Positions 14,732 through 22,329 of a stretch of 36,028 bases of DNA are shown here, piece by piece. A model generated the notes under the pieces. It had not been told where the DNA came from and did no database searches. It worked only from the letters and a program-made list of their open reading frames with translations. The number at the start of each line of letters is the position of its first letter. The stretch's first letter is position 1. Source of the stretch: a virus; the IMG/VR virus record IMGVR_UViG_3300027498_000009, positions 1 through 36,028 of that record, one strand, 5' to 3'. The translations under genes were made by a program, and so were the position numbers.

Positions 14732-15213
14732 CGATCCTAATGATCGGCTGCGATCCTGGCATGACTGGCTACCTGGCGCTACTCGACAAAGACGCTCGAC
14801 TGCTCGACACCGCCAAGATGCCGCTAAAGCCCAAAGATCCCAAGCGCAAATCGAACCGGGTGGACCCGCACGGCCTGGGGATGATCGTGCAAAACTGGCG
14901 CAAGGCTTACGCAGGCGCACCCTGCTACGCCTGCATCGAGGATTTGCAGTTCATGCAGGGCGACAAGATGGGCGCGTTCAGTCTGATGAACATGGGCAGC
15001 GCGGCAGGCATTGCCGAGGGCGTGCTGACGATCATGTGTCGCGGCGTGATGATGGTTCCCCCGGCAAAGTGGAAGCGGGATCTTCGATTGAGCAAAGACA
15101 AGGCCGCATCGGTCGAGTTGGCGCACCGGCTGTTTAACAAAAATATGGGTCATGACCGTGCAGAGGCCGCGCTGATTGGGTATTACGGGCTCAGTCAGGG
15201 GATGGGACGGTAG
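14728..15213 (+). CDS. RuvC-like Holliday junction resolvase
   Basis: A 161-residue RNase H-fold nuclease. The N-terminal strand MIGCDPGMTGYLALL carries the first catalytic Asp (residue 9) in the D-P-G-x-x-x-T-G motif; E71 in ACIEDLQFMQG is the second; HDRAEAALIGYYG (D143, E146) supplies the C-terminal acidic residues, as in RuvC HDRAEAL. Length is close to RuvC (about 170). Its likely job is to cut branched intermediates made by exonuclease and Bet recombination before packaging. The ATG at 14728 overlaps the previous stop (ATGA); an upstream in-frame start is not needed. Confidence 0.9.
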   Translation: MTILMIGCDPGMTGYLALLDKDARLLDTAKMPLKPKDPKRKSNRVDPHGLGMIVQNWRKAYAGAPCYACIEDLQFMQGDKMGAFSLMNMGSAAGIAEGVLTIMCRGVMMVPPAKWKRDLRLSKDKAASVELAHRLFNKNMGHDRAEAALIGYYGLSQGMGR

Positions 15214-15505
15214 CCAATCTGGCACAATTGGCCCACGGCAACCACCGCAGGCCCATCCCCTGATCCGCAAGCCCCTAACACCGATTGACTGGTTTCGAGT
15301 CATCATCCAGCTAAACCGGGCTGGCAAATCGGTGTCGCTCATCGCCAGAGATACGGGCTTTCCAAACAGCACAGTGCGCTCATGGTGGGTCGGAATTGCC
15401 AACCCGCCACACGACAAAGGCGAAATCCTGCTGGCCTACTGGTCAGAGCACACGGGAAAATCGCAAGATCTTGCGCCACGGCTTCGCTATCCTGCGACTC
15501 GATAA
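15176..15505 (+). CDS. HTH protein, candidate late-gene regulator
   Basis: A 109-residue frame with a good helix-turn-helix: VSLIARDTGFPNSTVRSWWVG (residues 55-75), preceded by TPIDWFRVIIQLNRAGK. Start is uncertain: TTG at 15176 overlaps the resolvase gene by 38 bases, and no better in-frame ATG exists before the domain. Its coding end contains the first copy of the TCGCAAGATCTTG late-promoter element, so it may regulate its own downstream unit. No effector domain is visible. Could alternatively be a small terminase-type DNA-binding protein. Confidence 0.6.
   Translation: MGITGSVRGWDGSQSGTIGPRQPPQAHPLIRKPLTPIDWFRVIIQLNRAGKSVSLIARDTGFPNSTVRSWWVGIANPPHDKGEILLAYWSEHTGKSQDLAPRLRYPATR
15461..15493 (+). 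promoter_or_regulatory. Late promoter 1 (palindrome plus -10)
   Basis: TCGCAAGATCTTG at 15461-15473, part of the perfect 14-base palindrome CGCAAGATCTTGCG (15462-15475), then 14 bases, then TATCCT (15488-15493). The expected start is near 15500, 44 bases before the first ATG of the portal block. No normal -35 hexamer is present; the palindrome is in its place. Confidence 0.65.
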
Positions 15506-15543
15506 CCTCAGATTCCCCGTTAACGAGACCAGGAGCCACCCAC

Positions 15544-15909
15544 ATGGCCAAACGCAACGCTGTACCAGGCGAAACCATTGACGCGACCAACGAAAACGCA
15601 CCAGACGCCGCTGATGCGGTCGAGATGACTGCGGCTGTCGAGCACGATACCGCGTCAGAGGTCGAAGCCAATGACGACTTGAACACCGATCAGCTGGTGC
15701 AGATCCTATCCGAGCGCCTGGAAATGCAAGCCGACGAGATTGGCGAGCTTCGCGCAGAACTGCAACAGCTCAAGCTGGTGGTGATGAAGGTCAGCGCAGG
15801 CGTTCAGCGAGAACCAGAAGCGCCGCAGATGTCACGAGCAGAGGCCACCGAAAAGGCCAAGATGACCGGCAAAGCTCAACTATCCGTTGACGGCTACATC
15901 CAGCCCTAA
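15544..15909 (+). CDS. Acidic coiled-coil protein before the portal
   Basis: I start at the ATG at 15544 (MAKRNAVPGET) because AGGAG precedes it and it follows late promoter 1; a longer frame from 15382 would read through that promoter. 121 residues: disordered acidic N-terminal third, then a heptad-like helix (VQILSERLEMQADEIGELRAELQQLKLVVMKV) and a short C-terminal tail ending DGYIQP. Possibly a small structural or assembly protein; no homologue recognised. Confidence 0.65.
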   Translation: MAKRNAVPGETIDATNENAPDAADAVEMTAAVEHDTASEVEANDDLNTDQLVQILSERLEMQADEIGELRAELQQLKLVVMKVSAGVQREPEAPQMSRAEATEKAKMTGKAQLSVDGYIQP

Positions 15910-15923
15910 ACCGGGAGCTAGTT

Positions 15924-16130
15924 ATGTGCGGTAAGAAGCCGAGCCTTCCTGAAGTCGAGAAAGTCGATGTTGAGGCGCAGCAGCGCGATGCCGAGGTCAA
16001 GGCCAGTCAGCGAGCGCAGCAAGAGAACAGCCAGCGCCAGCAACGTCGGCGGCGCTCGTCTTTGGATCGGGGCCGGGGCTCAGCGTTAAGCCTTTATGGT
16101 GGTGGTAGCAGTTCATTGGGCGGACGTTGA
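15924..16130 (+). CDS. Small basic Gln/Arg-rich protein (MCGKK type)
   Basis: A 68-residue protein starting MCGKKPSLPEVEKVD and ending in a Gly/Ser/Leu tail (LYGGGSSSLGGR), with a highly charged Gln/Arg centre. Proteins with a similar MCG... start and glycine-rich end precede the portal in several podoviruses I recall. Stop and next start overlap as TGATG. Role unknown; possibly a minor head-tail component. Confidence 0.7.
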   Translation: MCGKKPSLPEVEKVDVEAQQRDAEVKASQRAQQENSQRQQRRRRSSLDRGRGSALSLYGGGSSSLGGR

Positions 16131-17755
16131 TGTATGACTCAAAATTAGCGGAGCGGATTTGCAAGCGCCAAGTGCGGCTTTCGGGTCTGCGCGGCCCGCA
16201 CGAGAACCGCTGGCGCGATGGGTTCAACTACTCATTCACCGAGCGAGCCGATGCGTTTTACGGCTCAAGCAACATGGTCAACAACGACCAGCACAAAAAA
16301 CCCAAGATCGTTGACTCGACTGGCCTTGATGCGTGCAAGACGCTATCGGCTGGCATCGTTGGGGCGATTGTCCCCAGCAATATGCAATGGTTTGATCTAA
16401 CCTCGGGCGATGATGACCAGATTGAGCACAACGATTGGTTGAGCGAATCGGGCCGGTTCATCTGGGAGAACATCCACGCGAGCAACTTTGACTCGACCGT
16501 GAACGACAACTTCCATGATGCCGTGGTCGCTGGTTGGTTCGTGCTGTACTGCGAAGAAGCCGAGGGCGGTGGGTTTAACTTTGAGTGGTGGCCGATAGGC
16601 GAATGTTTTGTCAGCGCTTCAAAGTCTGGCGGCATGATCGATACGATTTACCGCGAGATGACCAAGAGCGTCGAGCAGTGCGTCAACGAATACGGCCTTG
16701 AGAATGTCAGCAAGCAAACCCGCGAGCTGTACATGAAGGGGCCGGATCAGTGGGACAAAACGGTCGAGCTGCTTTACTGCATTGAGCCCCGCCAGCAGAA
16801 CAATCCAGATTCACCCTTCGCCAAAGATTTGCCATTTGCCGCGTACCACGTTGAGAAGGCCAACAAGCACATCTGTCGCGAGTCTGGCTATCACGAGTTC
16901 CCTTGCGCAGTGCCCCGCGTTCGTATCATTCCCAAAAGCCACTACGCCATCGGCCCGTATGACGATGCACTAGCCAACGTCAAGACGCTGCAAAGCCTGG
17001 GCAAAGATGAGATTCAGGCGAGCGAGCTGGCGGTAGGCGGGATCTGGAAAGCCAAAGACGATGGCGTGTTGAATCCGTCCACGGTTCGCATTGGCCCGCG
17101 TCGCGTCGTGATCGTTGCGGACATGGCGAATTTCGAGCGCATGGATACGTCCAACGGTCGGGGAGCGCAGCAAGGCTGGTCAACTAAGCAGGACTTGCAA
17201 CAGCAGATCCGCAAGCAGATGCGCACTGATCAGCTTGAGCCGCAGGACAAGCCGCAAATGACCGCCTATGAGGTCAGCGTGCGCGTGGCAATGATTCGGA
17301 CGCTGATCGGCCCGGAGTTCAATCGCTTTGAGAATGAATTCCTGGGCGTGATCGTTAAACGCTGCTTTGCTATTTCGATGCGGGCTGGCGTGCTGGGTGA
17401 TCCACCCGAAGGATTGGAAGCCTACTCGGTTGATTACACCTCACCATTGGCCAGGGCTCAAAAGCAAGAGGATGCCGAGGCTACCAAGATGTTTGTCGGT
17501 TACGTCAATGAGCAGGCGCAAGTCACGGGCGATACCTCAGTGCTCGACATTATCAACAAAGACAAAGCGAATCGGCATGTGGCGGACGGCACCAACGTTC
17601 CGACCGACATCCTCAACAGCCCAGATGAGATAGCCGAGATCCGCAAAACCCGAGAGCGCCAAGCGCAAGAGCAGGCCAAGCAAGAGGAACAGCAGCAGAT
17701 GCAGGTAATGGCGGCTGAGGGTGCAGCGAAACGCGCAGGAGCAATGGCACTATGA
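16130..17755 (+). CDS. Portal (head-tail connector) protein, T7 type
   Basis: A 541-residue protein (MYDSKLAERICKRQVRL...). Its N-terminal pattern R-L-SGLRGPHENRWRDGFNYSFTER, followed by DSTGLDACKTLSAGIVGAIVPSNMQWFDL, is typical of the T7-like head-tail connector family (DUF/PF12236-type). The C-terminal part has the RTLIGPEFNRFENEFLGVIVKRC helix and an Ala/Gln/Glu-rich tail (QEQAKQEEQQQMQVMA). Twelve copies form the ring through which DNA enters and leaves the capsid, docking the terminase. I use the ATG at 16130; TTG at 16127 adds one residue. Confidence 0.93.
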   Translation: MYDSKLAERICKRQVRLSGLRGPHENRWRDGFNYSFTERADAFYGSSNMVNNDQHKKPKIVDSTGLDACKTLSAGIVGAIVPSNMQWFDLTSGDDDQIEHNDWLSESGRFIWENIHASNFDSTVNDNFHDAVVAGWFVLYCEEAEGGGFNFEWWPIGECFVSASKSGGMIDTIYREMTKSVEQCVNEYGLENVSKQTRELYMKGPDQWDKTVELLYCIEPRQQNNPDSPFAKDLPFAAYHVEKANKHICRESGYHEFPCAVPRVRIIPKSHYAIGPYDDALANVKTLQSLGKDEIQASELAVGGIWKAKDDGVLNPSTVRIGPRRVVIVADMANFERMDTSNGRGAQQGWSTKQDLQQQIRKQMRTDQLEPQDKPQMTAYEVSVRVAMIRTLIGPEFNRFENEFLGVIVKRCFAISMRAGVLGDPPEGLEAYSVDYTSPLARAQKQEDAEATKMFVGYVNEQAQVTGDTSVLDIINKDKANRHVADGTNVPTDILNSPDEIAEIRKTRERQAQEQAKQEEQQQMQVMAAEGAAKRAGAMAL

Positions 17756-18276
17756 GTGGCGAAGTCGATGACGTGTTGCAAGCCGATGGATGGTTAGTCA
17801 GTGGGCTGGCGACTTCGGGATCTGCCAGCCTGCTAACTACCTCTGGCGAAATGAACGAGACGTTGACGGTTGATGGCTGGGATGTTGGCGATACGGGGAG
17901 CGGGACGATTGGCAAAGCCCGAATCCTCACCGCCAACCTGCTACCCGTCACCGCGCTATCAGAGTCAGGCGATGCGGTTGCAACGCACAGTGTTCCGAAT
18001 CTGCCTTCTGGCGTGACAGTGACGGGGTGGTCGTTGACGGCAGGTGACACGCAATTCAATCTGATTGACAACGGCGCTACTGCTGATGTAACGGTTGACG
18101 ATCTGACCGGCGTTAGCGCTGACACGAGCTACACGGTGCAAGCGACATTGAGCGCGGGTGATCCGTTGGTGCGAGTTGTGACCGTCACGTTTGCCGAGCC
18201 TGTTGGCTACGCATTGGAAGTTGAACCGGGCTTTGCGCTCGAAATTGAACCGGGCTTTGCCCTTGAGGTGGCGTAA
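17752..18276 (+). CDS. Beta-rich structural protein with C-terminal octapeptide repeats
   Basis: A 174-residue protein made of Thr/Val/Gly-rich strands, including TSYTVQATLSAGDPLVRVVTVTF near the C-terminus, which reads like one Ig-like or fibronectin-like beta-sandwich. The end consists of ALEVEPGF, ALEIEPGF, ALEVA, a tandem octapeptide. It follows the portal by ATGA overlap and precedes the tailspike by TAATG, so it is probably a virion component at the head-tail joint or a fibre base. No family recognised. Confidence 0.65.
   Translation: MSGEVDDVLQADGWLVSGLATSGSASLLTTSGEMNETLTVDGWDVGDTGSGTIGKARILTANLLPVTALSESGDAVATHSVPNLPSGVTVTGWSLTAGDTQFNLIDNGATADVTVDDLTGVSADTSYTVQATLSAGDPLVRVVTVTFAEPVGYALEVEPGFALEIEPGFALEVA
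18214..18270 (+). repeat. 24-base tandem repeat encoding an octapeptide
   Basis: TTGAACCGGGCTTTGC occurs at 18221-18236 and 18245-18260, with a 24-base period (eight residues, ALE[V/I]EPGF) and a third degenerate half-unit before the stop. The identical 16-base cores suggest recent unit duplication. Confidence 0.7.
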
Positions 18277-19892
18277 TGGCTATTACTGATGGAAATGGGG
18301 ATTTAGTCCCGTCAAAGAATCCGGCTTCAATATCGGCGGCAAATTGGGGCGCAGTTCGTGCTGCTATGAATCTGTTTCGAGACGCTTCGGAATGGGGCGT
18401 CACCTACGATTCATCAGTCGATTCATCAACTGAAGCGCAGGCAGCTATTGATGCCAACAAGGGCGGCTTTTTAGTCTTTTCAAAAGACTTCATGGCCAAA
18501 GACCTGAAGATGGACGACAGCACCTACAACGGCACGACCATTATCATGGAAGGCCGGATGTACTTAGCCGGTAACGGTAGCGCCAACACGCCGGGGCTTG
18601 CTGTACCAGCAGGACTATACATCGGGCCGGTTGCAGACGTGACGTTACACTTCAGAGGGCACGGCAACCGCTTAAACATGACAGTTCGGGAACAGATCAG
18701 CTTGCTTGTGCTGGCGGGTTGTACGAACCTAAATATTCCTGAGTTTGATGCTGTTGAATGTCGAGGCGATGGCGTCTACATGACGCACACGGGTTCAGGA
18801 TCATTAGGCGACTATTGTGATGGCGTTCACTTTGGAAGATTTAGGGCGGTCAACAGCGCAACAGATGGCCGCAACGGACTGACAATCATCACAGGCAAAA
18901 ATATTGTTGTTGATGATTACTATTCAAATCGGTTCGGACACTTGGTCGGCGGTGGTTCTATGCCTGGTGGTATTGACATTGAGCCAAACAATTTATATGA
19001 ACTTGTCGAAAATGTTCAGATTGGAAAGGCGTTTATTCGCACTGTTGGAACGGCTGGCTTTGCGGTTCATGGCCAGAGCAGCAAACTGACCGTCAATGTC
19101 ACTTGTGCAAATTTGGTGATTGAGAACTATGTAGACCCCTTTATTGACGATCAAAACAGCAATACCACGCAAGCATCCACAACGCGGTTAATCAGAGTCG
19201 CCAATGCTCGACAGGTAAAGATTAGTGCCGTGGGGCGGTTCATAAACGCCTACGGAGTGGGATTAGAAATTCAGGGGTCAGATGACTGCAATATTGCGTT
19301 GCAAGCCACCAAAGTTCACTACGGCCTCTATGCTGGTGGGGTTGCCGTTTACGGAGGGGCCAAGGACTGCGATCGTTGCCGACTTGATGTAGTCGCAACC
19401 GATGTATCCCGATATGGCGCATACGTTGCCAATCTCTTTGACTGCGTTGTTGCGGGCACGGTTAGTGATCCCAAGACAGCCTTTTACACCAATCGGTTTG
19501 GGGTTTACTGCGCTGAAACTTTAACTAGAACTCGGTTTGAAATGGGCGTTGAGTATTCTGCTGATTGGACTCGCGCCTATAGAAACGCTGCTGCAACCTA
19601 CACCAGCGTTGTCTTGAATGGTGTGGACCTATCAGCGTTCACGACTGTTAACAACCGGGTTGACGATACGGTAATGAAGCGAACGAACAGCCCTGGCGCT
19701 TCAGATGGAACAGCGCAGCCTAATGATGGTTCGTGGGTTCAGGGGCAGTTCTACCAAGACACTGCATCGTCAAAAACTGCGAATGGGAACATCAGAACAG
19801 GATGGCTGAGACTGACGACCGGTGCTGCCAATGTCGCGGGTACAGATTGGGAGCCGGTCTACCAGCCGACCACTGATGTCTCCCACGCTTGA
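18276..19892 (+). CDS. Tailspike / tail fibre with beta-helix domain
   Basis: A 538-residue protein. Residues 1-80 look like a head- or tail-binding region with GRVFVFSKDFMAKDL-type sequence; about 80-440 is a succession of short strands with Gly/Asn turns (for example GDGVYMTHTGSGSLGDYCDGVHFGRFRAVNS and KNIVVDDYYSNRFGHLVGGG), the style of a right-handed parallel beta-helix as in polysaccharide-degrading tailspikes. The C-terminal domain (about 465-538) contains GSWVQGQFYQDTASSK and TGWLRLTTGAANVAGTDWEPV. It probably binds or digests a surface polysaccharide of the host. I see no assignable catalytic residues. Confidence 0.7.
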   Translation: MAITDGNGDLVPSKNPASISAANWGAVRAAMNLFRDASEWGVTYDSSVDSSTEAQAAIDANKGGFLVFSKDFMAKDLKMDDSTYNGTTIIMEGRMYLAGNGSANTPGLAVPAGLYIGPVADVTLHFRGHGNRLNMTVREQISLLVLAGCTNLNIPEFDAVECRGDGVYMTHTGSGSLGDYCDGVHFGRFRAVNSATDGRNGLTIITGKNIVVDDYYSNRFGHLVGGGSMPGGIDIEPNNLYELVENVQIGKAFIRTVGTAGFAVHGQSSKLTVNVTCANLVIENYVDPFIDDQNSNTTQASTTRLIRVANARQVKISAVGRFINAYGVGLEIQGSDDCNIALQATKVHYGLYAGGVAVYGGAKDCDRCRLDVVATDVSRYGAYVANLFDCVVAGTVSDPKTAFYTNRFGVYCAETLTRTRFEMGVEYSADWTRAYRNAAATYTSVVLNGVDLSAFTTVNNRVDDTVMKRTNSPGASDGTAQPNDGSWVQGQFYQDTASSKTANGNIRTGWLRLTTGAANVAGTDWEPVYQPTTDVSHA

Positions 19893-20042
19893 TTATGACC
19901 CCCACACACCGGCACCCGGATGTTCAACGGCCATGACCCATTCCCCGGTTATTTGCGCGTCAGGCTTTCTATTGTTAAAAGCAAATTGCAAAAAACTATG
20001 AAAAACACCAACGGCTTGTCAGGGCGACAAGGTGATCGGCTA

Positions 20043-20414
20043 ATGATCCGATTCCTCTGTTTGCTGTGGCCTGGGGCGCTGGGTTACCTTGGCGCTTACA
20101 GTGCGGCTTCCAGCACTTCTCGCGTGTTCGCGTCGATTCCAAACGGTCAAGTGATTGGTGTTGCTATAGAAATATTGGCGGTCTTGTTATTGCTAGAAGT
20201 AACGTTGTTTCTGGTGGTGCCGGCGTGGCGGCGGTTCTGTCGAGCAAGTGGATTGCTTTATGTGTTTGCCGGGACAATTCCAATGTTTTTCGCAGTGCTT
20301 CTGCCCGCGTACTTAGACGTTAGAGATCCGATATCTCATGTTTATTTTCTGGCCGGGGTTTGCGTATCAGCAGCCGGCGTTCGGATTCTGTACGGGTCTC
20401 GGAATAATGAGTGA
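20043..20414 (+). CDS. Four-helix membrane protein of the lysis block
   Basis: A 123-residue protein. I choose the ATG at 20043 (MIRFLCLLWPG), with AGGTGA 7 bases upstream; an ATG at 19998 has no RBS. Hydrophobic segments at about 1-20, 38-59, 71-90 and 96-115 suggest four membrane passes. First gene of the block, 150 bases after the tailspike gene; that gap shows no clear element. It may be a holin or antiholin. Not recognised by family. Confidence 0.6.
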   Translation: MIRFLCLLWPGALGYLGAYSAASSTSRVFASIPNGQVIGVAIEILAVLLLLEVTLFLVVPAWRRFCRASGLLYVFAGTIPMFFAVLLPAYLDVRDPISHVYFLAGVCVSAAGVRILYGSRNNE

Positions 20415-20790
20415 AGCCACATCAGTGGTGTCGAAAGCCGGAGCGATTGCCGGCGGTATAACCGCTGCCACTTCCAAGGTAAGAACTGTTGTTGCACCAG
20501 AGCTTTGGGAATTGCCTTGGGAGTCTTTGCTTTTCGCGTCTGGCATTGCGGCGTTCTTCGGCGTGGTCAGCAGGTTGCGCAAAATCGAAGAAGGCTCTCT
20601 GGATTGGAGAAGCTTCTGGACGGCCGCAATCTCAGGCGGTTGCTCAGGTCTGATCGTCTCTGCTTTGATGCTGGGAAACAAAGCCGATCCGCTCTATGTG
20701 TTCGCCGCAATGGTTGTGTTCGGACTTTTAGGCGGTAAGGGTCTTGACTTGATTCTGAATCGCGGCGCTAAACAAGTAGAGGGCAAGTGA
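20407..20790 (+). CDS. Putative holin
   Basis: A 127-residue protein (MSEATSVVSKAGAIAGG...), ATG at 20407 overlapping the previous stop by eight bases. It has a helix at about 43-57, a charged loop (RKIEEGSLDW), and two further helices (about 70-90 and 95-112), then a basic C-terminus. Three hydrophobic segments with a basic tail fit class I phage holins, which form the timed hole in the inner membrane. The call rests on topology and on its place before other lysis-type genes. Confidence 0.6.
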   Translation: MSEATSVVSKAGAIAGGITAATSKVRTVVAPELWELPWESLLFASGIAAFFGVVSRLRKIEEGSLDWRSFWTAAISGGCSGLIVSALMLGNKADPLYVFAAMVVFGLLGGKGLDLILNRGAKQVEGK

Positions 20791-20930
20791 TGACACTCTT
20801 TCTATCTCTCGGCTTCGTCCTGATGTGCAGCCAGCCGATGCCAGGGGCTAAGCATGGTTTGTTGATGATCGACCACCCGATGCTGTTGCGCTATATCCCG
20901 TTGAAGGTCAAATGCAAAGGTGACGTTTGA
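20790..20930 (+). CDS. 46-residue secreted or lipoprotein-like small protein
   Basis: ATG overlaps the holin stop (TGATG); the stop overlaps the next start (TTGA). The product MTLFLSLGFVLMCSQPMPG... has a short hydrophobic N-terminus ending L-M-C, close to a lipobox though Met at -1 is unusual, and a Pro-containing sequence. A truncated outer-membrane spanin (Rz1-like) is possible; this is weak inference. No inner-membrane spanin partner is apparent. Confidence 0.5.
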   Translation: MTLFLSLGFVLMCSQPMPGAKHGLLMIDHPMLLRYIPLKVKCKGDV

Positions 20931-21349
20931 TCGTTCGACTACAACGCCTGATCAGCGGTTCACATGGGACGTTTGGCGTGTTGCGCGCCCCAGGCTGGAC
21001 GGCGCTCAGCATTGAATGTCCGTGGATAAATAATATTCGCAATGTGTCGTGCATTCCTGATGGGCAATATCGAGTGGTGATGTCTTACTCGCCCAAATTC
21101 CGGCGGCGCATGTATGAGATTCTTGACGTACCGGGGCGGTCGGGTATTCGCTTGCACGGCGGCAACTTAGCCGGAGACCGGACCAAAGGGCTTATTACTC
21201 ACTTCTCAGGTTGCATAGGGCTTGGCATCCGACAAGGTGTGTTGAGCAACCAGCGGGCAGTACTCATATCTCAAGCGACCGTCTCGACGTTTGAGAGTCT
21301 CATGCAGCACAAAGACTTTGACCTAATCATTGAGGGCGACCATGCTTGA
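20927..21349 (+). CDS. DUF5675 protein with YkuD-like His/Cys motif, candidate wall enzyme
   Basis: A 140-residue protein starting at TTG with four-base overlap. Order of motifs: FGVL, then CIPDGQYRVV (residues 42-51), GIRLHGGN (H77) and THFSGCIGLG (H92, S94, C96). This order and the P-G-Y / H-G / (S/T)H..SGCI signature match the active site of YkuD-type L,D-transpeptidases, except for a two-residue insertion before Gly-Cys. The family seems to be DUF5675, of unknown function. It lies in the lysis block where an endolysin is expected, so a peptidoglycan role is possible. The enzymatic role is inference. Confidence 0.65.
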   Translation: MIVRLQRLISGSHGTFGVLRAPGWTALSIECPWINNIRNVSCIPDGQYRVVMSYSPKFRRRMYEILDVPGRSGIRLHGGNLAGDRTKGLITHFSGCIGLGIRQGVLSNQRAVLISQATVSTFESLMQHKDFDLIIEGDHA

Positions 21350-21956
21350 ATCTCTCGCGGGAATTGCTACGGGTGGCTGGGGGCCGATTGTTGGGTCACT
21401 GGTTGGATTCGCTGGCGGCATCGTTAATAAGTTCATGGCTTACAAAGTTCGCAAGCTTGAGATTGCCGACAATGCCAATGCTCGCGCCCACGCCAAAGAT
21501 ATGGCCGTCATCAATTTCAATCGAGAGAAAGAGCTGACGACGCTTGAGATTGAAGGCCGCGCAAGACAGGCATCAATTGATGGTGAGATTGACATCGAGA
21601 AGATGGACTTGGGCAATCTGGGGATCTCGATTGGCGCAGACCGAGCCGCCTACCTGTCTGAAGACGCCCAGGCAAAGAGCAAAGTGGTGATGTACGCAAT
21701 GGCGGTGGTCGATTGGGTGCGCGGCATGACGCGGCCCGTGCTGACTATCTCGCTGATCTATGGCGCATGGCACATAAACATGCTGTTGATCGGATTTCTG
21801 GAGACGCTCAACAACGGCGGATTGCCGGTCAATGTCGTGATTCAACTCACGGTTATTTCAGTTGTCACTATTCTGACGCTGGCAACGACTGCTGTGGGTT
21901 ACTGGTTCGGCTCTCGTCCGACTGTGCTCAAGAAGCTGTCCGAGGTGATTAAGTGA
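21342..21956 (+). CDS. GTA-type three-TM holin-like protein
   Basis: A 204-residue protein; I use the ATG at 21342 (MLESLAGIATGGWGP), overlapping the previous stop by eight bases. It has an N-terminal hydrophobic stretch (about 8-30), a long charged helix (about 34-100, coiled-coil-like: KVRKLEIADNANARAHAKD), and two C-terminal membrane helices ending in AVGYWFGSRPT. The layout and the final WFGSR match the holin family described from gene transfer agents (GTA_holin_3TM). It likely contributes to membrane permeabilisation. A second holin-type gene sits upstream. Confidence 0.65.
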   Translation: MLESLAGIATGGWGPIVGSLVGFAGGIVNKFMAYKVRKLEIADNANARAHAKDMAVINFNREKELTTLEIEGRARQASIDGEIDIEKMDLGNLGISIGADRAAYLSEDAQAKSKVVMYAMAVVDWVRGMTRPVLTISLIYGAWHINMLLIGFLETLNNGGLPVNVVIQLTVISVVTILTLATTAVGYWFGSRPTVLKKLSEVIK

Positions 21957-22258
21957 CAGACAAGCAGACCGAGTACCCGTGCGGTCCGTCCTGGCTATGG
22001 TGGCGCATCCGCAAATGGATATCACCTAAATGGGCGTGCCCATGCTGCCGAGCGCATGACAAAGGCTACACAGGCCAAGGGGATCGCAAGCTAGTCGATG
22101 CTGAATTCCGCAAATGCCTGATGATTTCTGCATGGCAGACGGGCGGCAGTGAGGGCCACGCCAATCGAGAGTTGCGGGCGTTCTTAGCGGGCATGTCGGT
22201 GACGGCGTTTGGCTGGCTGTTCAAGCGCCCGCGTTGGTGGAACGATCTGGGCCGCTGA
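21953..22258 (+). CDS. Phospholipase A2-like protein
   Basis: A 101-residue protein starting GTG (ATGA-style GTGA overlap). Residues 29-39 read C-P-C-C-R-A-H-D-K-G-Y, the PLA2 active-site pattern C-x-x-H-D-x-x-Y with His35 and Asp36, followed by VDAEFRKC (D49, F52, C55), which matches the second helix of bacterial and fungal PLA2-type enzymes. The N-terminus YPCGPSWLWWRI and the C-terminus FGWLFKRPRWW are Trp-rich and could bind membranes. If active, it would hydrolyse membrane phospholipids at lysis. No signal peptide seen. The motif is clear, but activity is inferred. Confidence 0.65.
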   Translation: MTDKQTEYPCGPSWLWWRIRKWISPKWACPCCRAHDKGYTGQGDRKLVDAEFRKCLMISAWQTGGSEGHANRELRAFLAGMSVTAFGWLFKRPRWWNDLGR

Positions 22259-22264
22259 CCATTT

Positions 22265-22297
22265 TCGCAAGATCTTGAACCGCAGGGCGGGTTAAAT
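22265..22297 (+). promoter_or_regulatory. Late promoter 2 (palindrome plus -10)
   Basis: TCGCAAGATCTTG at 22265-22277, 14 bases, then TTAAAT (22292-22297); the core CAAGATCTTG is palindromic. It fills the gap between the phospholipase-like gene and the fibre gene, with the ATG at 22330, 33 bases after the hexamer. Confidence 0.6.
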
Positions 22298-22329
22298 GGC
22301 GGCATCCAACATCCACCGCGAGATTATCA

